A stretch of DNA of 64,000 bases from Brachyspira suanatina (GTDB lineage: Bacteria; Spirochaetota; Brachyspiria; Brachyspirales; Brachyspiraceae), in contig NZ_CVLB01000001.1 of assembly GCF_001049755.1 (NCBI RefSeq), forward strand, positions 1,258,995 to 1,322,994, written 5' to 3'. Position 1 is the first letter of the stretch, and each line of letters opens with the position of its first letter. Shown piece by piece: positions 46,205 through 55,997 of the stretch. The position numbers were made by a program, and so were the translations under genes. The notes beneath the pieces were generated by a model. That model was not told where the DNA came from. It made no database searches and was given only the letters and a program-made list of their open reading frames with translations.

Positions 46205-46400
46205 AGTTACTTCCTTAGATTTTATCATATTATAAAACTTTTAGTATTTTTTTCAATTATTTAATTAAATATAAAAATAAAGTTATAAAGTAAAATAGTA
46301 AAAATACGATTTATTATATGTTGTATATATTGAAATTTTATCTGATTCATGTTAAGTTAACATAATATATTAACTAAAAATAAATTATGGAGAAAAAATA

Positions 46401-46856
46401 ATGAGAGTTCAGGAAAGAAGAAATAGAGAAATGAATTTAAACAGTCTATTAATGACATCGCAAGATGCTTCTATGAAAATGGCTGTATCATCTTCTCCAT
46501 TTGCTGCAATGCTCGAAGAAGAAAAGGAAATTAAAAGGTATTCTTATGAATTGGATGAATTAAAAAGACAAATATACGATGCTGGAAATATGCTTGAAAA
46601 AAGTGCTAATATGAAAGACTTTCAAAAATTTAGAGATTTAATAAGATCATTAACAGATAAATTAGTAAAAGATGCTTATAGAATAAGAATAGTATCTTCA
46701 TATATGAGAAGAGGCCGTGAATATCAAGTAGTTTCAAAGATAAATGAAGAACTCGATTCATTATATAGATTAATAATGTCAGAACAAAAGAATCATATAG
46801 CTATTGCAAATAAAGTTATGAGACTTAAAGGTTTAGTATTAGATTTAATGTCATGA
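46401..46856 (+). CDS. YaaR-family protein (DUF327)
   Basis: A 151-residue cytoplasmic helical protein. Lys/Glu-rich helices carry the family pattern EIKRYSYELDELKRQIYDAG and FRDLIRSLTDKLVKDAYRI. YaaR proteins are common in spirochaetes and Firmicutes, and their function is not established. The stop overlaps the next start (ATGA), so it is translationally coupled with tsaB. The palindrome ATGTTAAGTTAACAT (46349-46363) lies 38 bp upstream of the start. Confidence 0.8.
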   Translation: MRVQERRNREMNLNSLLMTSQDASMKMAVSSSPFAAMLEEEKEIKRYSYELDELKRQIYDAGNMLEKSANMKDFQKFRDLIRSLTDKLVKDAYRIRIVSSYMRRGREYQVVSKINEELDSLYRLIMSEQKNHIAIANKVMRLKGLVLDLMS

Positions 46857-47545
46857 ATATATTAGCATTTGATACAGTATCCAGCAGTTTTTCTATAGCC
46901 TTGCAAAAAGATAATGATTCTATCATTGAATATAATAAAGAAGATGTAAGAAATCATAATGAGGAAATACTTCCCGTCTTAAATAACTTTCTAAAAGAAA
47001 ATGATATTTCACTTGATAAAATAGATTATATAGTATTGGGAATTGGCCCAGGATCTTTTACTGCATTAAGAATAGCATTTGCCACAGTAAAAACAATTTG
47101 CTATGCTAAAAATATACCCATTATAGGTATTTCAAGTTTAGAAACATTGTATGAAAATATCAAATATTATGATGGAATAAAAGCAAGTATGATAGATGCT
47201 AGGAAAGGAAGTATTTATGCTGATATATATTCCGGAAATAATAAAATAAGAGAAAATTTAGATTTAACCTATGGAGAGTTTATAAATATCATTAATTCTA
47301 TAGAAAATAATGATAAAACACTTACTCTATGCGGAGATGGATTTTATAAGAATCAAGATTATTTCAAAGAAAAATTAAAAAACTATAAAATAAATGACAT
47401 AGATAAATCATTTAATATAATAAAAGCCTGCAATAGTATAAAACTGTCGATACCAAGGATAAAATCAAATAATTTTGATAATATTTTCAATTTATTGCCT
47501 CTTTATTTGAGAAATAGCGAAGCTGAAAATAAAAAAAATGAATGA
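46853..47545 (+). CDS. tsaB: tRNA threonylcarbamoyladenosine biosynthesis protein TsaB
   Basis: TsaB is the partner of TsaD in making the t6A modification at tRNA position 37. It has an ASKHA fold: FDTVSSSFSIALQ near the N-terminus and the hallmark GIGPGSFTALRIAFA at about residues 63-77. Typical length (230). It overlaps the yaaR stop by four bases. The usual rimI or tsaD gene is not adjacent. Confidence 0.9.
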   Translation: MNILAFDTVSSSFSIALQKDNDSIIEYNKEDVRNHNEEILPVLNNFLKENDISLDKIDYIVLGIGPGSFTALRIAFATVKTICYAKNIPIIGISSLETLYENIKYYDGIKASMIDARKGSIYADIYSGNNKIRENLDLTYGEFINIINSIENNDKTLTLCGDGFYKNQDYFKEKLKNYKINDIDKSFNIIKACNSIKLSIPRIKSNNFDNIFNLLPLYLRNSEAENKKNE

Positions 47546-47572
47546 AAAACAATAGAAAACCTTCCAATTTAT

Positions 47573-47599
47573 TAAAAATATATAAAAAATATCCGATAA
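47573..47599 (+). promoter_or_regulatory. Sigma-28 (FliA) promoter of chemoreceptor gene
   Basis: TAAA (47573-47576), exactly 15 nt, then TCCGATAA (47592-47599), a match at 11 of 12 positions to the sigma-28 consensus TAAA-N15-GCCGATAA. A chemoreceptor gene begins about 100 bp downstream. A weaker sigma-70-like TTGACT (47626-47631) also lies in the same leader. Confidence 0.7.
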
Positions 47600-47700
47600 T
47601 TATTACGATATATGAAAAATATATCTTGACTTCATAAAAAATATTCTTATTATATATAAGAATTATAATATTTTTCTAAAATAATTGTTGGAGTTTGAAA

Positions 47701-49827
47701 GTGAGAAAATTGCAATCCTTGAAAGTTAAAATACCGTTCTTTGTAATGCTGCTTGTTACTATTATGACGATAATATTAGTAACATTAATAATTAATGTAG
47801 GCTCTCAAGGAATAAGAAGTTCAGCCATATTTGGTTTTGAATCTACTACAAAAGTTTATTCAAGAATGATTAATGTATGGCTAGGGCAGGCAATATTTAC
47901 GTCTGAAGCTATAAGCAGCGGTTATCCAGAATTTATAACTTATATTAGAACTAGAACACCAGAAGCAAAAGCGGCTGTTGAAGCAAGTTTAAAAAATATT
48001 GTAGCTAATAACCATAATGTTGAAGGTATTGTAGTGCTTGATGGTTCTGGAAATGTAATAGCTGACAATTTAGATGATAAAGTAGTAAATACTGCTAGAA
48101 ACTTCAGTGGAACAGAATTATGGCAAAAAATAATGGCAGGACAATCATCAATGCATTATACTGTTGACCCTTCTCCTGCTGATAATAACAAATATGTAGT
48201 TAAGATTTTTTCACCAATAAAAGATAGTACAGGAAATATAGTTGGTGCAATATCAACTATGATTGACTGGCTAGGATTTATAGATAAAGAATTAACTCTT
48301 GTTAAATTTGGTAATACAGGTCACCCATTTATTGTAGATAAAGATAGATGGGTTATTGCTGACCCTATTCCTTCACATGTTAGAAGTGATGTCTTAAGAA
48401 ATGCTGATTATATTAAATATGCAGTTGAAAATGAATCAGGATATTATGAGTTCAAATCTCCTTTTAATGGTAAAGATTCAATAGCTACTTTTTATAGAGA
48501 GCCTATATCTGGATGGTCTGTTGTTATGAGTATAGAATCAGAAGAATTATTCTCCCATATTGCTTCAATGAAAAGATATGCAATTATTGGTACTATACTA
48601 ATATTAATAGTAGCTTCTTTCTTTATAACTTTCTATATAGGCAGAATAACAAAAATATTACATTTGTTGGCTGTTGATTTAAGTAAATTATCAACAGGTG
48701 ATTTAACAATAAGTGCTCCTCCTGGATTTGAAAAAAGAAAAGATGAATGGGGGGAAATTGCAATAGCTATAAATGAAATTACTGAGCAATTAAATAAAAA
48801 AGTAAGAATAGTATATGATGGTGCTTATACTGTAAAAGCATCAGCTAATGAAGTAGCACAAGGTAATATAGATTTATCAAATAGAACAGAAAATCAGGCT
48901 TCAGGACTTGAAGAAACTGCTTCTTCTATGGAAGAGATAGCTTCCACAATTAAATCATCAGCAGAACATACTTTAGAAGGTAACAATATGATGATTAATT
49001 CTAAAAAAGCTATTGAGGAAGCTGGAAGAATCATAGAAGAAAGTACTCAGAATATTGAAGCTGTATATGAATCAAGTTCTAAAATTAGTGCTATTACTAA
49101 AATAATCGAGGATATAGCATTCCAAACTAATATACTTGCTCTTAACGCTGCTGTTGAAGCTGCACGTGCTGGAGAACAAGGAAGAGGTTTCGCAGTTGTT
49201 GCTTCTGAAGTTAGAAACTTAGCTCAAACAACTCAAACTTCTGTTAAAGATATTACTACTTTGGTTGCTGATTCTGAAGAAAAAATAGCAGCTGCTACAG
49301 AAACTGCAAGAGAATCTAAAGAGATATTCCAAAATTTAAGAGTTCAAATAGAAGAAACAGCAAAAATTATGCAGGATTTGAGTTCTACTGCTATGGAACA
49401 ACAGGCAGGTGTTGATCAAGTTAATATTGCTATTACTCAAATGGATATGACTACTCAGCAAAACGCTGCTTTAGTAGAAGAGGCTACAGCTGCTTCTGAG
49501 GCTTTATTCTCTCAGGCTGAAGAATTATTATCTGCTATGGAATTCTTCAAATTAAGAGGTTCTAACTATAAAAAGAATATAACTAAAGTTGAAAGAAAGA
49601 AAGCTTCACCTACTACAGATACAAAAGCTGTTCAGGAAAATAAACCAGCTCCAAAATCTGAGCCTCAAAAACCTGTTACTAAAAAACCTGAGTTAAAAAG
49701 CCCTATTAAAAAACATCATGAAGAAAAAATGCCTGCTCCAACTCCAGCTAAAACTGTAAAAGATAATGAGTTTGGTAATACATTTGATACTTCTAAAGAT
49801 ACTTCCGATGGTTTTGAATCATTTTAA
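47701..49827 (+). CDS. Methyl-accepting chemotaxis protein with CheR-tether C-terminus
   Basis: A 708-residue chemoreceptor. Membrane segments at about 12-36 and 298-320 flank a large periplasmic dCache-type sensor. HAMP and the signalling domain follow, with the tip [20 protein letters not shown]. The C-terminal 80 residues are Pro/Lys-rich and end GFESF, matching the known tethering pattern x-[HFYW]-x2-[HFYW] that recruits CheR/CheB. The dCache lacks the amino-acid signature seen in the other receptor. The GTG at 47701 is chosen because GGAG (47690-47693) is then correctly spaced; the TTG at 47695 is too close. A sigma-28 promoter lies upstream. Confidence 0.92.
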   Translation: MRKLQSLKVKIPFFVMLLVTIMTIILVTLIINVGSQGIRSSAIFGFESTTKVYSRMINVWLGQAIFTSEAISSGYPEFITYIRTRTPEAKAAVEASLKNIVANNHNVEGIVVLDGSGNVIADNLDDKVVNTARNFSGTELWQKIMAGQSSMHYTVDPSPADNNKYVVKIFSPIKDSTGNIVGAISTMIDWLGFIDKELTLVKFGNTGHPFIVDKDRWVIADPIPSHVRSDVLRNADYIKYAVENESGYYEFKSPFNGKDSIATFYREPISGWSVVMSIESEELFSHIASMKRYAIIGTILILIVASFFITFYIGRITKILHLLAVDLSKLSTGDLTISAPPGFEKRKDEWGEIAIAINEITEQLNKKVRIVYDGAYTVKASANEVAQGNIDLSNRTENQASGLEETASSMEEIASTIKSSAEHTLEGNNMMINSKKAIEEAGRIIEESTQNIEAVYESSSKISAITKIIEDIAFQTNILALNAAVEAARAGEQGRGFAVVASEVRNLAQTTQTSVKDITTLVADSEEKIAAATETARESKEIFQNLRVQIEETAKIMQDLSSTAMEQQAGVDQVNIAITQMDMTTQQNAALVEEATAASEALFSQAEELLSAMEFFKLRGSNYKKNITKVERKKASPTTDTKAVQENKPAPKSEPQKPVTKKPELKSPIKKHHEEKMPAPTPAKTVKDNEFGNTFDTSKDTSDGFESF

Positions 49828-49845
49828 TCTTTATTAAATAATAAA

Positions 49846-49880
49846 TAAAAAAGCGATAGAGTTTTTCTCTATCGCTTTTT
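49846..49880 (+). terminator. Rho-independent terminator between chemoreceptor and mnmH
   Basis: AAAAAGCGATAGAG pairs with CTCTATCGCTTTTT around a T-rich loop; usable from both sides, since mnmH is convergent. Confidence 0.9.
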
Positions 49881-49896
49881 AGTTTAACAATTAATC

Positions 49897-50925
49897 TTAT
49901 ATAGCTTTAATAATAGATTCTACTATATTATCAAAATTATTATCCTCACATTTTATTGATACTAATTTATTTTCGTTTATACTAAGTTTGTATGCCTTAT
50001 CATAATAGTAAAGCATATTAAGTACGCATTCATATATATTTCCATTATCAAGCAATTCTAAGGATTCTTTTAATCTTTCTCCGCCCAAACGTTTTTTTAT
50101 CTTTAGAATAGATTCTTTTAAATCATTAATATTATATTTTCCATAAGTATTAACAATATATTCTGCCCTGCATTCTTTTGGTATATCTAAATATATGATT
50201 TTTTGAGCTTCTCTCATTTTATTGAATAAAGATTTTGGTATCGCTCTTCTTCCTATAAGCAGACTTTCATCTTCAAACCAAAGTGTGGAATTGATATCAT
50301 ATTTTAACAGTTCGTATGAAAGATTATTCTCAAATTGTTCCTGAGATGGCTGTTCTCCTTCATTTATCCATCCAAAAGCAGACCCTTTATGTTTTGCTAT
50401 TTTTTCTAAATCTATTACATTATATCCTATAGATTTTAATTTATTCAATATCAAGGTTTTTCCGCTTCCTGTTCTTCCTGTAAGCAAATATATTTTATAA
50501 TCCCTTTCAAATGAATCTAGTACATAGTTTCTATATCTTTTATATCCGCCTTTTAGCATATAAACATTATATCCATAACTTGAACAAAGCCAAGCAGTGG
50601 ATTCACTGCGCATTCCTCCTCTAAAACAATGCATAAGTATTTTATTAGTAGAATTATATTTATTGGCTATTTCATCAATGGATTTTAATATATCGGTCAT
50701 TCTAACGGATACATATTCTAATCCCTTTAATATAGCCTCTTTTCTTCCTATTTGTTTGTATATAGTGCCTACATCTTTTCTTTCTTCATCATTAAATAAA
50801 TATACATTGTGAGCATTTGGAATATGAGCATGATTATATTCTATTGGAGAGCGTACATCTATTATAGGTAATTCATCATAATTTGCTAATTTCAAAAATT
50901 CTTCTATATCAATAAGTTTAACCAT
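49897..50925 (-). CDS. mnmH: tRNA 2-selenouridine synthase MnmH (SelU)
   Basis: Replaces sulfur by selenium in 2-thiouridine at the wobble position of some tRNAs, using selenophosphate. The rhodanese domain holds catalytic Cys100 (MHCFRGGMRSES). The C-terminal half has a P-loop, LTGRTGSGKT, near residues 145-154. Length 342 is normal. It implies that the cell makes selenophosphate (SelD), encoded elsewhere. It is monocistronic and convergent with the chemoreceptor. Confidence 0.92.
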   Translation of the reverse strand: MVKLIDIEEFLKLANYDELPIIDVRSPIEYNHAHIPNAHNVYLFNDEERKDVGTIYKQIGRKEAILKGLEYVSVRMTDILKSIDEIANKYNSTNKILMHCFRGGMRSESTAWLCSSYGYNVYMLKGGYKRYRNYVLDSFERDYKIYLLTGRTGSGKTLILNKLKSIGYNVIDLEKIAKHKGSAFGWINEGEQPSQEQFENNLSYELLKYDINSTLWFEDESLLIGRRAIPKSLFNKMREAQKIIYLDIPKECRAEYIVNTYGKYNINDLKESILKIKKRLGGERLKESLELLDNGNIYECVLNMLYYYDKAYKLSINENKLVSIKCEDNNFDNIVESIIKAI

Positions 50926-50985
50926 AATAACCTCTTATATTATTATCCAAATATAATATAGAAAAAATTAAAAAAGTAAAGAGAT

Positions 50986-51660
50986 TTAATTTATAACATA
51001 ACTATATAAAAACCAATAATGAGCAAAAGAACCCATCAAAACAAATATATGGAAAATATCATGAGTAAATTGCTTAGTTTTATCATTGCATTTTTTACCT
51101 AAAGCATATAAGAATGCTCCTATAGTATAGAATATTCCGCCCCATATAAGCCAATTTAAATGCAAAATATCAAATCTATTCATTAAAGGTTTGAATGCAA
51201 ATATGATTATCCATCCCATTAATATATATAAAACAAGTCTTAGAACAATATTTTTGTATTTTATCACTGTATTTGACAATATTCCTATTAAAGCACAAGA
51301 CCATATAACAGATAATATCAATATGCCAACATTTCTAGGAAGAGAAAATATACAAACTGGAGTATAAGTTGCAGCTATAAATACATATATTCCTATATGA
51401 TCAAATTTTCTAAATAACTGTTTAAGCTTACCATCAGGAAAGAAATGATATAGAGAGCTGAATGTATATAAAAATATTATACCAACACAATAAATAATTA
51501 TAGGTATTGGATTAACCTTTGTCTTTACGAGCATAAGAACAAGACCAGCAATGCCAAGTAAAGCACCTATGCCATGAGATATTGCTGAGTATAGCTCCCC
51601 TATTTTTTTTGATTTATGATATCTATTTTGTATGTCAATATAAAAAGCACTTTTCTCCAT
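50986..51660 (-). CDS. Hemolysin III family membrane protein (YqfA/TrhA type)
   Basis: A 224-residue inner-membrane protein with seven hydrophobic segments of the PAQR-like fold. Conserved His and Asp residues that bind metal in this superfamily are in YSAISHGIGALLG, FSSLYHFFPDGKLK and FRKFDHIGIYVFI. The end has FTHDIFHIFVLMGSFAHYW, which supplies two or three more His. The name hemolysin III is historical and a lytic activity is doubtful. No partner gene. Confidence 0.85.
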   Translation of the reverse strand: MEKSAFYIDIQNRYHKSKKIGELYSAISHGIGALLGIAGLVLMLVKTKVNPIPIIIYCVGIIFLYTFSSLYHFFPDGKLKQLFRKFDHIGIYVFIAATYTPVCIFSLPRNVGILILSVIWSCALIGILSNTVIKYKNIVLRLVLYILMGWIIIFAFKPLMNRFDILHLNWLIWGGIFYTIGAFLYALGKKCNDKTKQFTHDIFHIFVLMGSFAHYWFLYSYVIN

Positions 51661-51801
51661 TTCTTAATCTCCCACATTTATATATTTATAATTTTAATTC
51701 ATAAATAAAAAATATAAATGGAAAAAAATAACTATATTATTATATTATTAGTAGCATATTATAACTATATAACGAAATTAAAAATACATTTAATACATAT
51801 A

Positions 51802-52410
51802 TTAGAATAATTTTCCTATAATTTCTAAATCATTCCAATCAATTTCATGTTCCATAGGTATAGGATATGAATTCCAATCTACATTTATAGCTGGTATCCA
51901 TTCTTTACCCATACCATATCCATTTTTTCTAAGCCAATGTGATAATCTATCTGTATAATCTCTTCCATATTTTTTGGCTATATATAAATTATTATCTTTG
52001 AATGAGAAACCTATAGGCAAATATATACTTTTGTTAGAGAATGTTTTATTAAAATATTCATTAATATATAATCTAGAATTATCATTATTTTTTAAAGCAT
52101 CCTCATATAAATTAAGTGATGGCAGACTTTCTATAATATAACTTTTTAATGTAACATTTTTATAATAAAATGCCTCATTTGGTTCTTTCATTAAAAATAA
52201 TTTATATTTTATTTTGGATTTGTAACCATATACAATAAAATCCATGTCAGCATTCTTATCAAATCTGTAAATATTTTGATAGATGTCAGATGATGATTTA
52301 TTTGCTACATATTCCTTCCAATATACTACATTCTTATTTAAATAAATTTCTGGTGCAGTTAAACATGACAGCATAAAAAAAAATAATGGAAACAATAAAA
52401 ATAATTTCAT
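51802..52410 (-). CDS. Lipoprotein of unknown function
   Basis: A 202-residue protein with lipobox Cys16 (FMLSC). The mature part has alternating aromatic and charged residues (VYWKEYVANKSSSDIYQNI) and ends with several Trp and Ile residues (VDWNSYPIPMEHEIDWNDL). It has no recognisable domain. It is a single gene with no obvious partner. Confidence 0.6.
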   Translation of the reverse strand: MKLFLLFPLFFFMLSCLTAPEIYLNKNVVYWKEYVANKSSSDIYQNIYRFDKNADMDFIVYGYKSKIKYKLFLMKEPNEAFYYKNVTLKSYIIESLPSLNLYEDALKNNDNSRLYINEYFNKTFSNKSIYLPIGFSFKDNNLYIAKKYGRDYTDRLSHWLRKNGYGMGKEWIPAINVDWNSYPIPMEHEIDWNDLEIIGKLF

Positions 52411-52604
52411 AATGACTGCAAATATTATATTATTAAGATATTATATCATATACTATATGAAATATTTATCAACTAATTTTATAATTTAATAATAGATATT
52501 TTTATATTATTTATTAAAATAATACTTGCAATAATATCAACTTAAAAATAAAATATAGTAACTTTAAATATTATAATTTATCAGTAATTAGCGGAGAATA
52601 TATA

Positions 52605-53594
52605 ATGATAAAGAATATAGCTCATATAAAGTTCAGGGGATCTAATATTGGAAAATTTGAACATTTACATATAGAAAATATTAAAATAAAAGATGCTTGT
52701 GTTATAGAAACAGATGAAGGTATAGAAATAGGTTATGTGCTTAATTTTGAAGATATAGATGTAGATTTATTGGAAGAAGATAATAATAATGTAAACTCTG
52801 ATAATGCATCAGAAAATAATGAAGATATACAAGATGATAATGAAGCTATTAATGAAGAGGAAATATCTGAAGAATTAAAAGATATTGCTGTTGAAGAGGA
52901 AAATAATAATATAAAAACTAAAAATAATAAGAATAAAATATTTAATATTGTAAGAATAGCAGATGAAAAAGATTTAGAGCAATATAAAATTAATATGGAA
53001 GATGCAGCTGAAGCATTTAAAATATGTAAGGAAAAGGTAAATAATCATAATTTAGATTTAAAATTAATAAGTTCTTACTATTTTTTGGATAGAGCTAAAC
53101 TTTTATTTGAATTTATAGCTGAGGAGAGAATAGACTTTAGAGAGTTAGTTAAGGATTTAGCAGCACATTTCAAAACTAGAATAGAATTAAGACAGATAGG
53201 TGTAAGAGATGAGGCTAGATCCATAGGCGGATGCGGAATATGCGGAAGAGAATTATGCTGTAAAGTGATAAAGGGTAAATTTGAAACTATAACTATAAAA
53301 ATGGCAAAAGAACAAGGCATGCTTTTAAACACAATGAAAATATCAGGACAATGCGGAAGGCTTATGTGCTGTTTAGCTCATGAATATAAGGCTTATTGTG
53401 CTCTTAAAAAAGATTTGCCTAAAGTTGGTACTAAATTAGTATTTAACAATGTACCGGCTGTTATAAAAGAATTGAACCCTTTAAATAAAAAATTATTAAT
53501 AGAAACAGAAGATAAAAGACTTATATATATTAGTGTAAGCGATTTAAAAACAAATGAGGACGGTTTTTTAATAGCTAATATTAAAGCAGAATAA
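52605..53594 (+). CDS. PSP1-domain protein RicT (YaaT)
   Basis: RicT belongs to the RicAFT complex, which in Bacillus affects mRNA processing and carries iron-sulfur clusters. The PSP1 domain (about 1-50 and 110-260) is split by an acidic, low-complexity insert (about residues 55-108, rich in Glu, Asp and Asn). The Cys-rich motifs GGCGICGRELCCK and GQCGRLMCCLAHEY are intact. RicA and RicF partners are not near. Whether it is a cluster protein here is inference from Bacillus. Confidence 0.87.
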   Translation: MIKNIAHIKFRGSNIGKFEHLHIENIKIKDACVIETDEGIEIGYVLNFEDIDVDLLEEDNNNVNSDNASENNEDIQDDNEAINEEEISEELKDIAVEEENNNIKTKNNKNKIFNIVRIADEKDLEQYKINMEDAAEAFKICKEKVNNHNLDLKLISSYYFLDRAKLLFEFIAEERIDFRELVKDLAAHFKTRIELRQIGVRDEARSIGGCGICGRELCCKVIKGKFETITIKMAKEQGMLLNTMKISGQCGRLMCCLAHEYKAYCALKKDLPKVGTKLVFNNVPAVIKELNPLNKKLLIETEDKRLIYISVSDLKTNEDGFLIANIKAE

Positions 53595-53632
53595 AATATT
53601 ATAGTATTTAGAATTTTATTATGAATAATAAA

Positions 53633-53815
53633 AAAGCTAGTAACTAATGATATAACTTAATTTATTAATTAGGTTTTGTCATTAGTTAGGTATATAAAAG
53701 TTATATGAAGTCATTACCGAAGGTACACAGGGGTGTGAGTTAATTTATTAAGTCAAACCTTTGGGCGACCAAGTAGGTAGCTAAGCTAGGGAACATAGCA
53801 ATAATAAAAAAATTA
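53633..53815 (+). promoter_or_regulatory. Long structured leader of trpS, unrecognised RNA
   Basis: Between ricT and trpS the GC-richer 183 bp fold into several stems. 53641-53650 (TAACTAATGA) pairs perfectly with 53679-53688. TACC-GAA-GGTA lies at 53715-53725, and CACA-GGGG-TGTG at 53726-53737 follows at once. CTTTGG-GCGA-CCAAG lies at 53759-53773. Also AGGTTTTG (53671-53678) could pair with CAAACCT (53754-53760), an alternative fold. The T-box consensus (AGGGTGGNACCGCG) is not present, nor is any riboswitch core that I recognise. It may sense tryptophan or tRNA-Trp; that is speculation. Confidence 0.55.
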
Positions 53816-53830
53816 AATGGAGCTGAAAAT

Positions 53831-54829
53831 ATGTCTAAAAAAATTATGTTAAGCGGAATACAGCCGACTGGTTCTCTTCATATTGGGAATTATCTTGGAG
53901 CTTTGAAGAATTGGGCTGATATACTTAATGATTATTATGGATTTTTTTGTATTGTTGATTATCATGCTATAACTGTTGAGTATGATGTTTCTCAAATGCA
54001 AAAAAGAATAATGGATGCAGCTGTTGAATATTTGGCATGCGGTCTTGATCCTAATAAATGTTCTATATTTGTTCAGTCAGATGTAAGAGCACATACCGAA
54101 TTAGCTTGGATATTTAATTCTATTATACCTGTAGCTGAGCTTGAAAGAATGACTCAGTATAAAGATAAATCAAGAAAGAATGTTGAAAATATTAATGCAG
54201 CACTTCTAACCTACCCTTCTTTAATGGCTGCAGATATTTTGCTTTATCATCCTGATATAGTACCTGTTGGAGAAGATCAGGAACAGCATGTAGAGCTTAC
54301 AAGAATGATAGTAAGAAAGTTTAATAATAGATATGGTGAATATTTCAAAGAACCGGATACTTATCATGGAAAAGTGTTGAGAATATTGGGACTAGACGGA
54401 CAAAATAAAATGAGTAAGTCTTTGAATAACCATATAGCATTATCTTTAACTGCAGAAGAAACAGAAAAATTAATAATGCAGAAAGCAATGACTGATACTA
54501 ACAGAAAACTTAAAACTGATCCGGGTAATCCTGATATATGTAATGTTTATAGCTATCATAAAATATTTTCAAGCGAAGATGAGCAGAAAGAAGTTTGTGA
54601 GGGATGTAAAAATGCTTCTATAGGATGCGTACAATGTAAGAGAATGCTTGCTAAAAATATTAATAATGAATTAGCACCTATAAGAGAAAATATAAATAAG
54701 TACTCTAATGATAAAGATTATGTTTATGATGTACTAAAAGAAGGAGCAAAAAACGCTTCTGAAGTAGCTGAAAAAACATTGTATGAAGTAAGAAATTTAA
54801 TGGGTTTAGTTGATAATAAAAGAAAGTAA
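53831..54829 (+). CDS. trpS: Tryptophanyl-tRNA synthetase
   Basis: Charges tRNA-Trp. Class I signature motifs: GSLHIGNYLGAL (HIGN, about residues 16-27) and KMSKS (about 196-200), as in GLDGQNKMSKSLNNH. The tryptophan-site segment SLMAADILLYHPDIVPVGEDQEQH is intact apart from normal variation. A Cys-rich insertion, CEGCKNASIGCVQC (about 257-270), is typical of the bacterial enzyme type. Length 332 is normal. The long leader upstream is listed separately. Confidence 0.95.
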   Translation: MSKKIMLSGIQPTGSLHIGNYLGALKNWADILNDYYGFFCIVDYHAITVEYDVSQMQKRIMDAAVEYLACGLDPNKCSIFVQSDVRAHTELAWIFNSIIPVAELERMTQYKDKSRKNVENINAALLTYPSLMAADILLYHPDIVPVGEDQEQHVELTRMIVRKFNNRYGEYFKEPDTYHGKVLRILGLDGQNKMSKSLNNHIALSLTAEETEKLIMQKAMTDTNRKLKTDPGNPDICNVYSYHKIFSSEDEQKEVCEGCKNASIGCVQCKRMLAKNINNELAPIRENINKYSNDKDYVYDVLKEGAKNASEVAEKTLYEVRNLMGLVDNKRK

Positions 54830-54833
54830 GTAA

Positions 54834-54867
54834 AAAATAGGGGCTTATATGAAGCCCCCTTTTTTAT
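54834..54867 (+). terminator. Rho-independent terminator of trpS
   Basis: GGGGCTT pairs with AAGCCCC around ATATG, followed by a run of T residues. Confidence 0.9.
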
Positions 54868-54911
54868 AAACTTAATTATTAATTTTTTGTATTATATAAT
54901 TGTAATTAAAA

Positions 54912-55919
54912 TTATTTTTTGAAAATATATCTGTTAATATTTTCCACATGTTCTTCATAAGTAACAGAAAATGCATGTTTTCCTGTTCCGTCTGCTACAA
55001 AGAAAATATAATCAGTATCTGCAGGATCCAATGCCGCTTCTATAGCTTTAGCACCAGATGAACATATAGGACCAGGAGGAAGTCCTGTATTTTTGTATGT
55101 ATTATAAGGGTGTTCCATTCTCAAATCAGCATATTTAAGATTTGGCTTTTCTATATAATCACCTTTTACCAAGGTCATAGCATATATTGTTGTAGGGTCA
55201 GCTTCCAATCTTTTATCTATTTTCAAACGATTATAATAAGCAGATGAAATTAATCTTGGATCATCAAGAGGTCCCATTTCTTTTTCTACTATTGAAGCCA
55301 TAGTAAGTATTTCATGAACATTTCTTCCCATTTTCTTAGCTCTTTCATCTAAATCAGGAAATTGCTTAAAAAGTGAGTCTATCATATGCATAACTAATAC
55401 TTTAGTCGGATTTCCTTTAACTATATAGTAAGTAGAAGGAAATATATAACCTTCAACGCTATCAGAAGGGATATTATATTTTTTTAATATCTCTTTATCA
55501 TGGCAAACTTCCAAAAACTCTTTTTTAGTGGTAAAGCCTTGAGATTCTAAATAAGTTCCTATTTCATAAATATTTTTTCCTTCAGCAATAGTAAGTCTTA
55601 CCATAGCCTGTTTTCCGCTATTAAGATGCTTCATGATGTCTATCATGTTCATATTTCTGCTAACTTCATAATAGCCGCTTAAAAGTTTTCTGTCATATTT
55701 AAGATATTTAGCAAATAATAGGAAGACTTTAGAATTTCTAATAAGTCCCTGCAATTCCAATTTATTAGCTATAGTTGAAGCACCTTCGCCCTGTTTTATT
55801 TCAAAGTACACTTTTTCACTATCTTTGCTAATAGGACTAATCATATACTGAATTAATGCCACAGATGAAGCGGATACTATAGCAACAAGTATAATTAATA
55901 TAATAAATAATTTTTTCAT
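54912..55919 (-). CDS. mltG: Endolytic murein transglycosylase MltG
   Basis: Cuts nascent peptidoglycan strands and so limits their length. One N-terminal membrane anchor (about 4-24), a LysM-like region, then the catalytic YceG domain with the active-site Glu in ASIVEKEMG (about 225-233). The family's DPTTIYAM and YNTYKNTGLPPGPI motifs are present. Size (335) is normal. It sits 78 bp downstream of hisS on the same strand, perhaps co-transcribed. Confidence 0.93.
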   Translation of the reverse strand: MKKLFIILIILVAIVSASSVALIQYMISPISKDSEKVYFEIKQGEGASTIANKLELQGLIRNSKVFLLFAKYLKYDRKLLSGYYEVSRNMNMIDIMKHLNSGKQAMVRLTIAEGKNIYEIGTYLESQGFTTKKEFLEVCHDKEILKKYNIPSDSVEGYIFPSTYYIVKGNPTKVLVMHMIDSLFKQFPDLDERAKKMGRNVHEILTMASIVEKEMGPLDDPRLISSAYYNRLKIDKRLEADPTTIYAMTLVKGDYIEKPNLKYADLRMEHPYNTYKNTGLPPGPICSSGAKAIEAALDPADTDYIFFVADGTGKHAFSVTYEEHVENINRYIFKK

Positions 55920-55997
55920 AATTTTCTCATTTTCTATTATGTAATTGTTTTTAGATAAAACAAATGATAATACAATATGTAATAATTTTTGACATAA

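Noticed and set aside
53633-53815. T-box riboswitch before trpS
   Set aside because: The antiterminator consensus AGGGTGGNACCGCG and an obvious terminator are absent.
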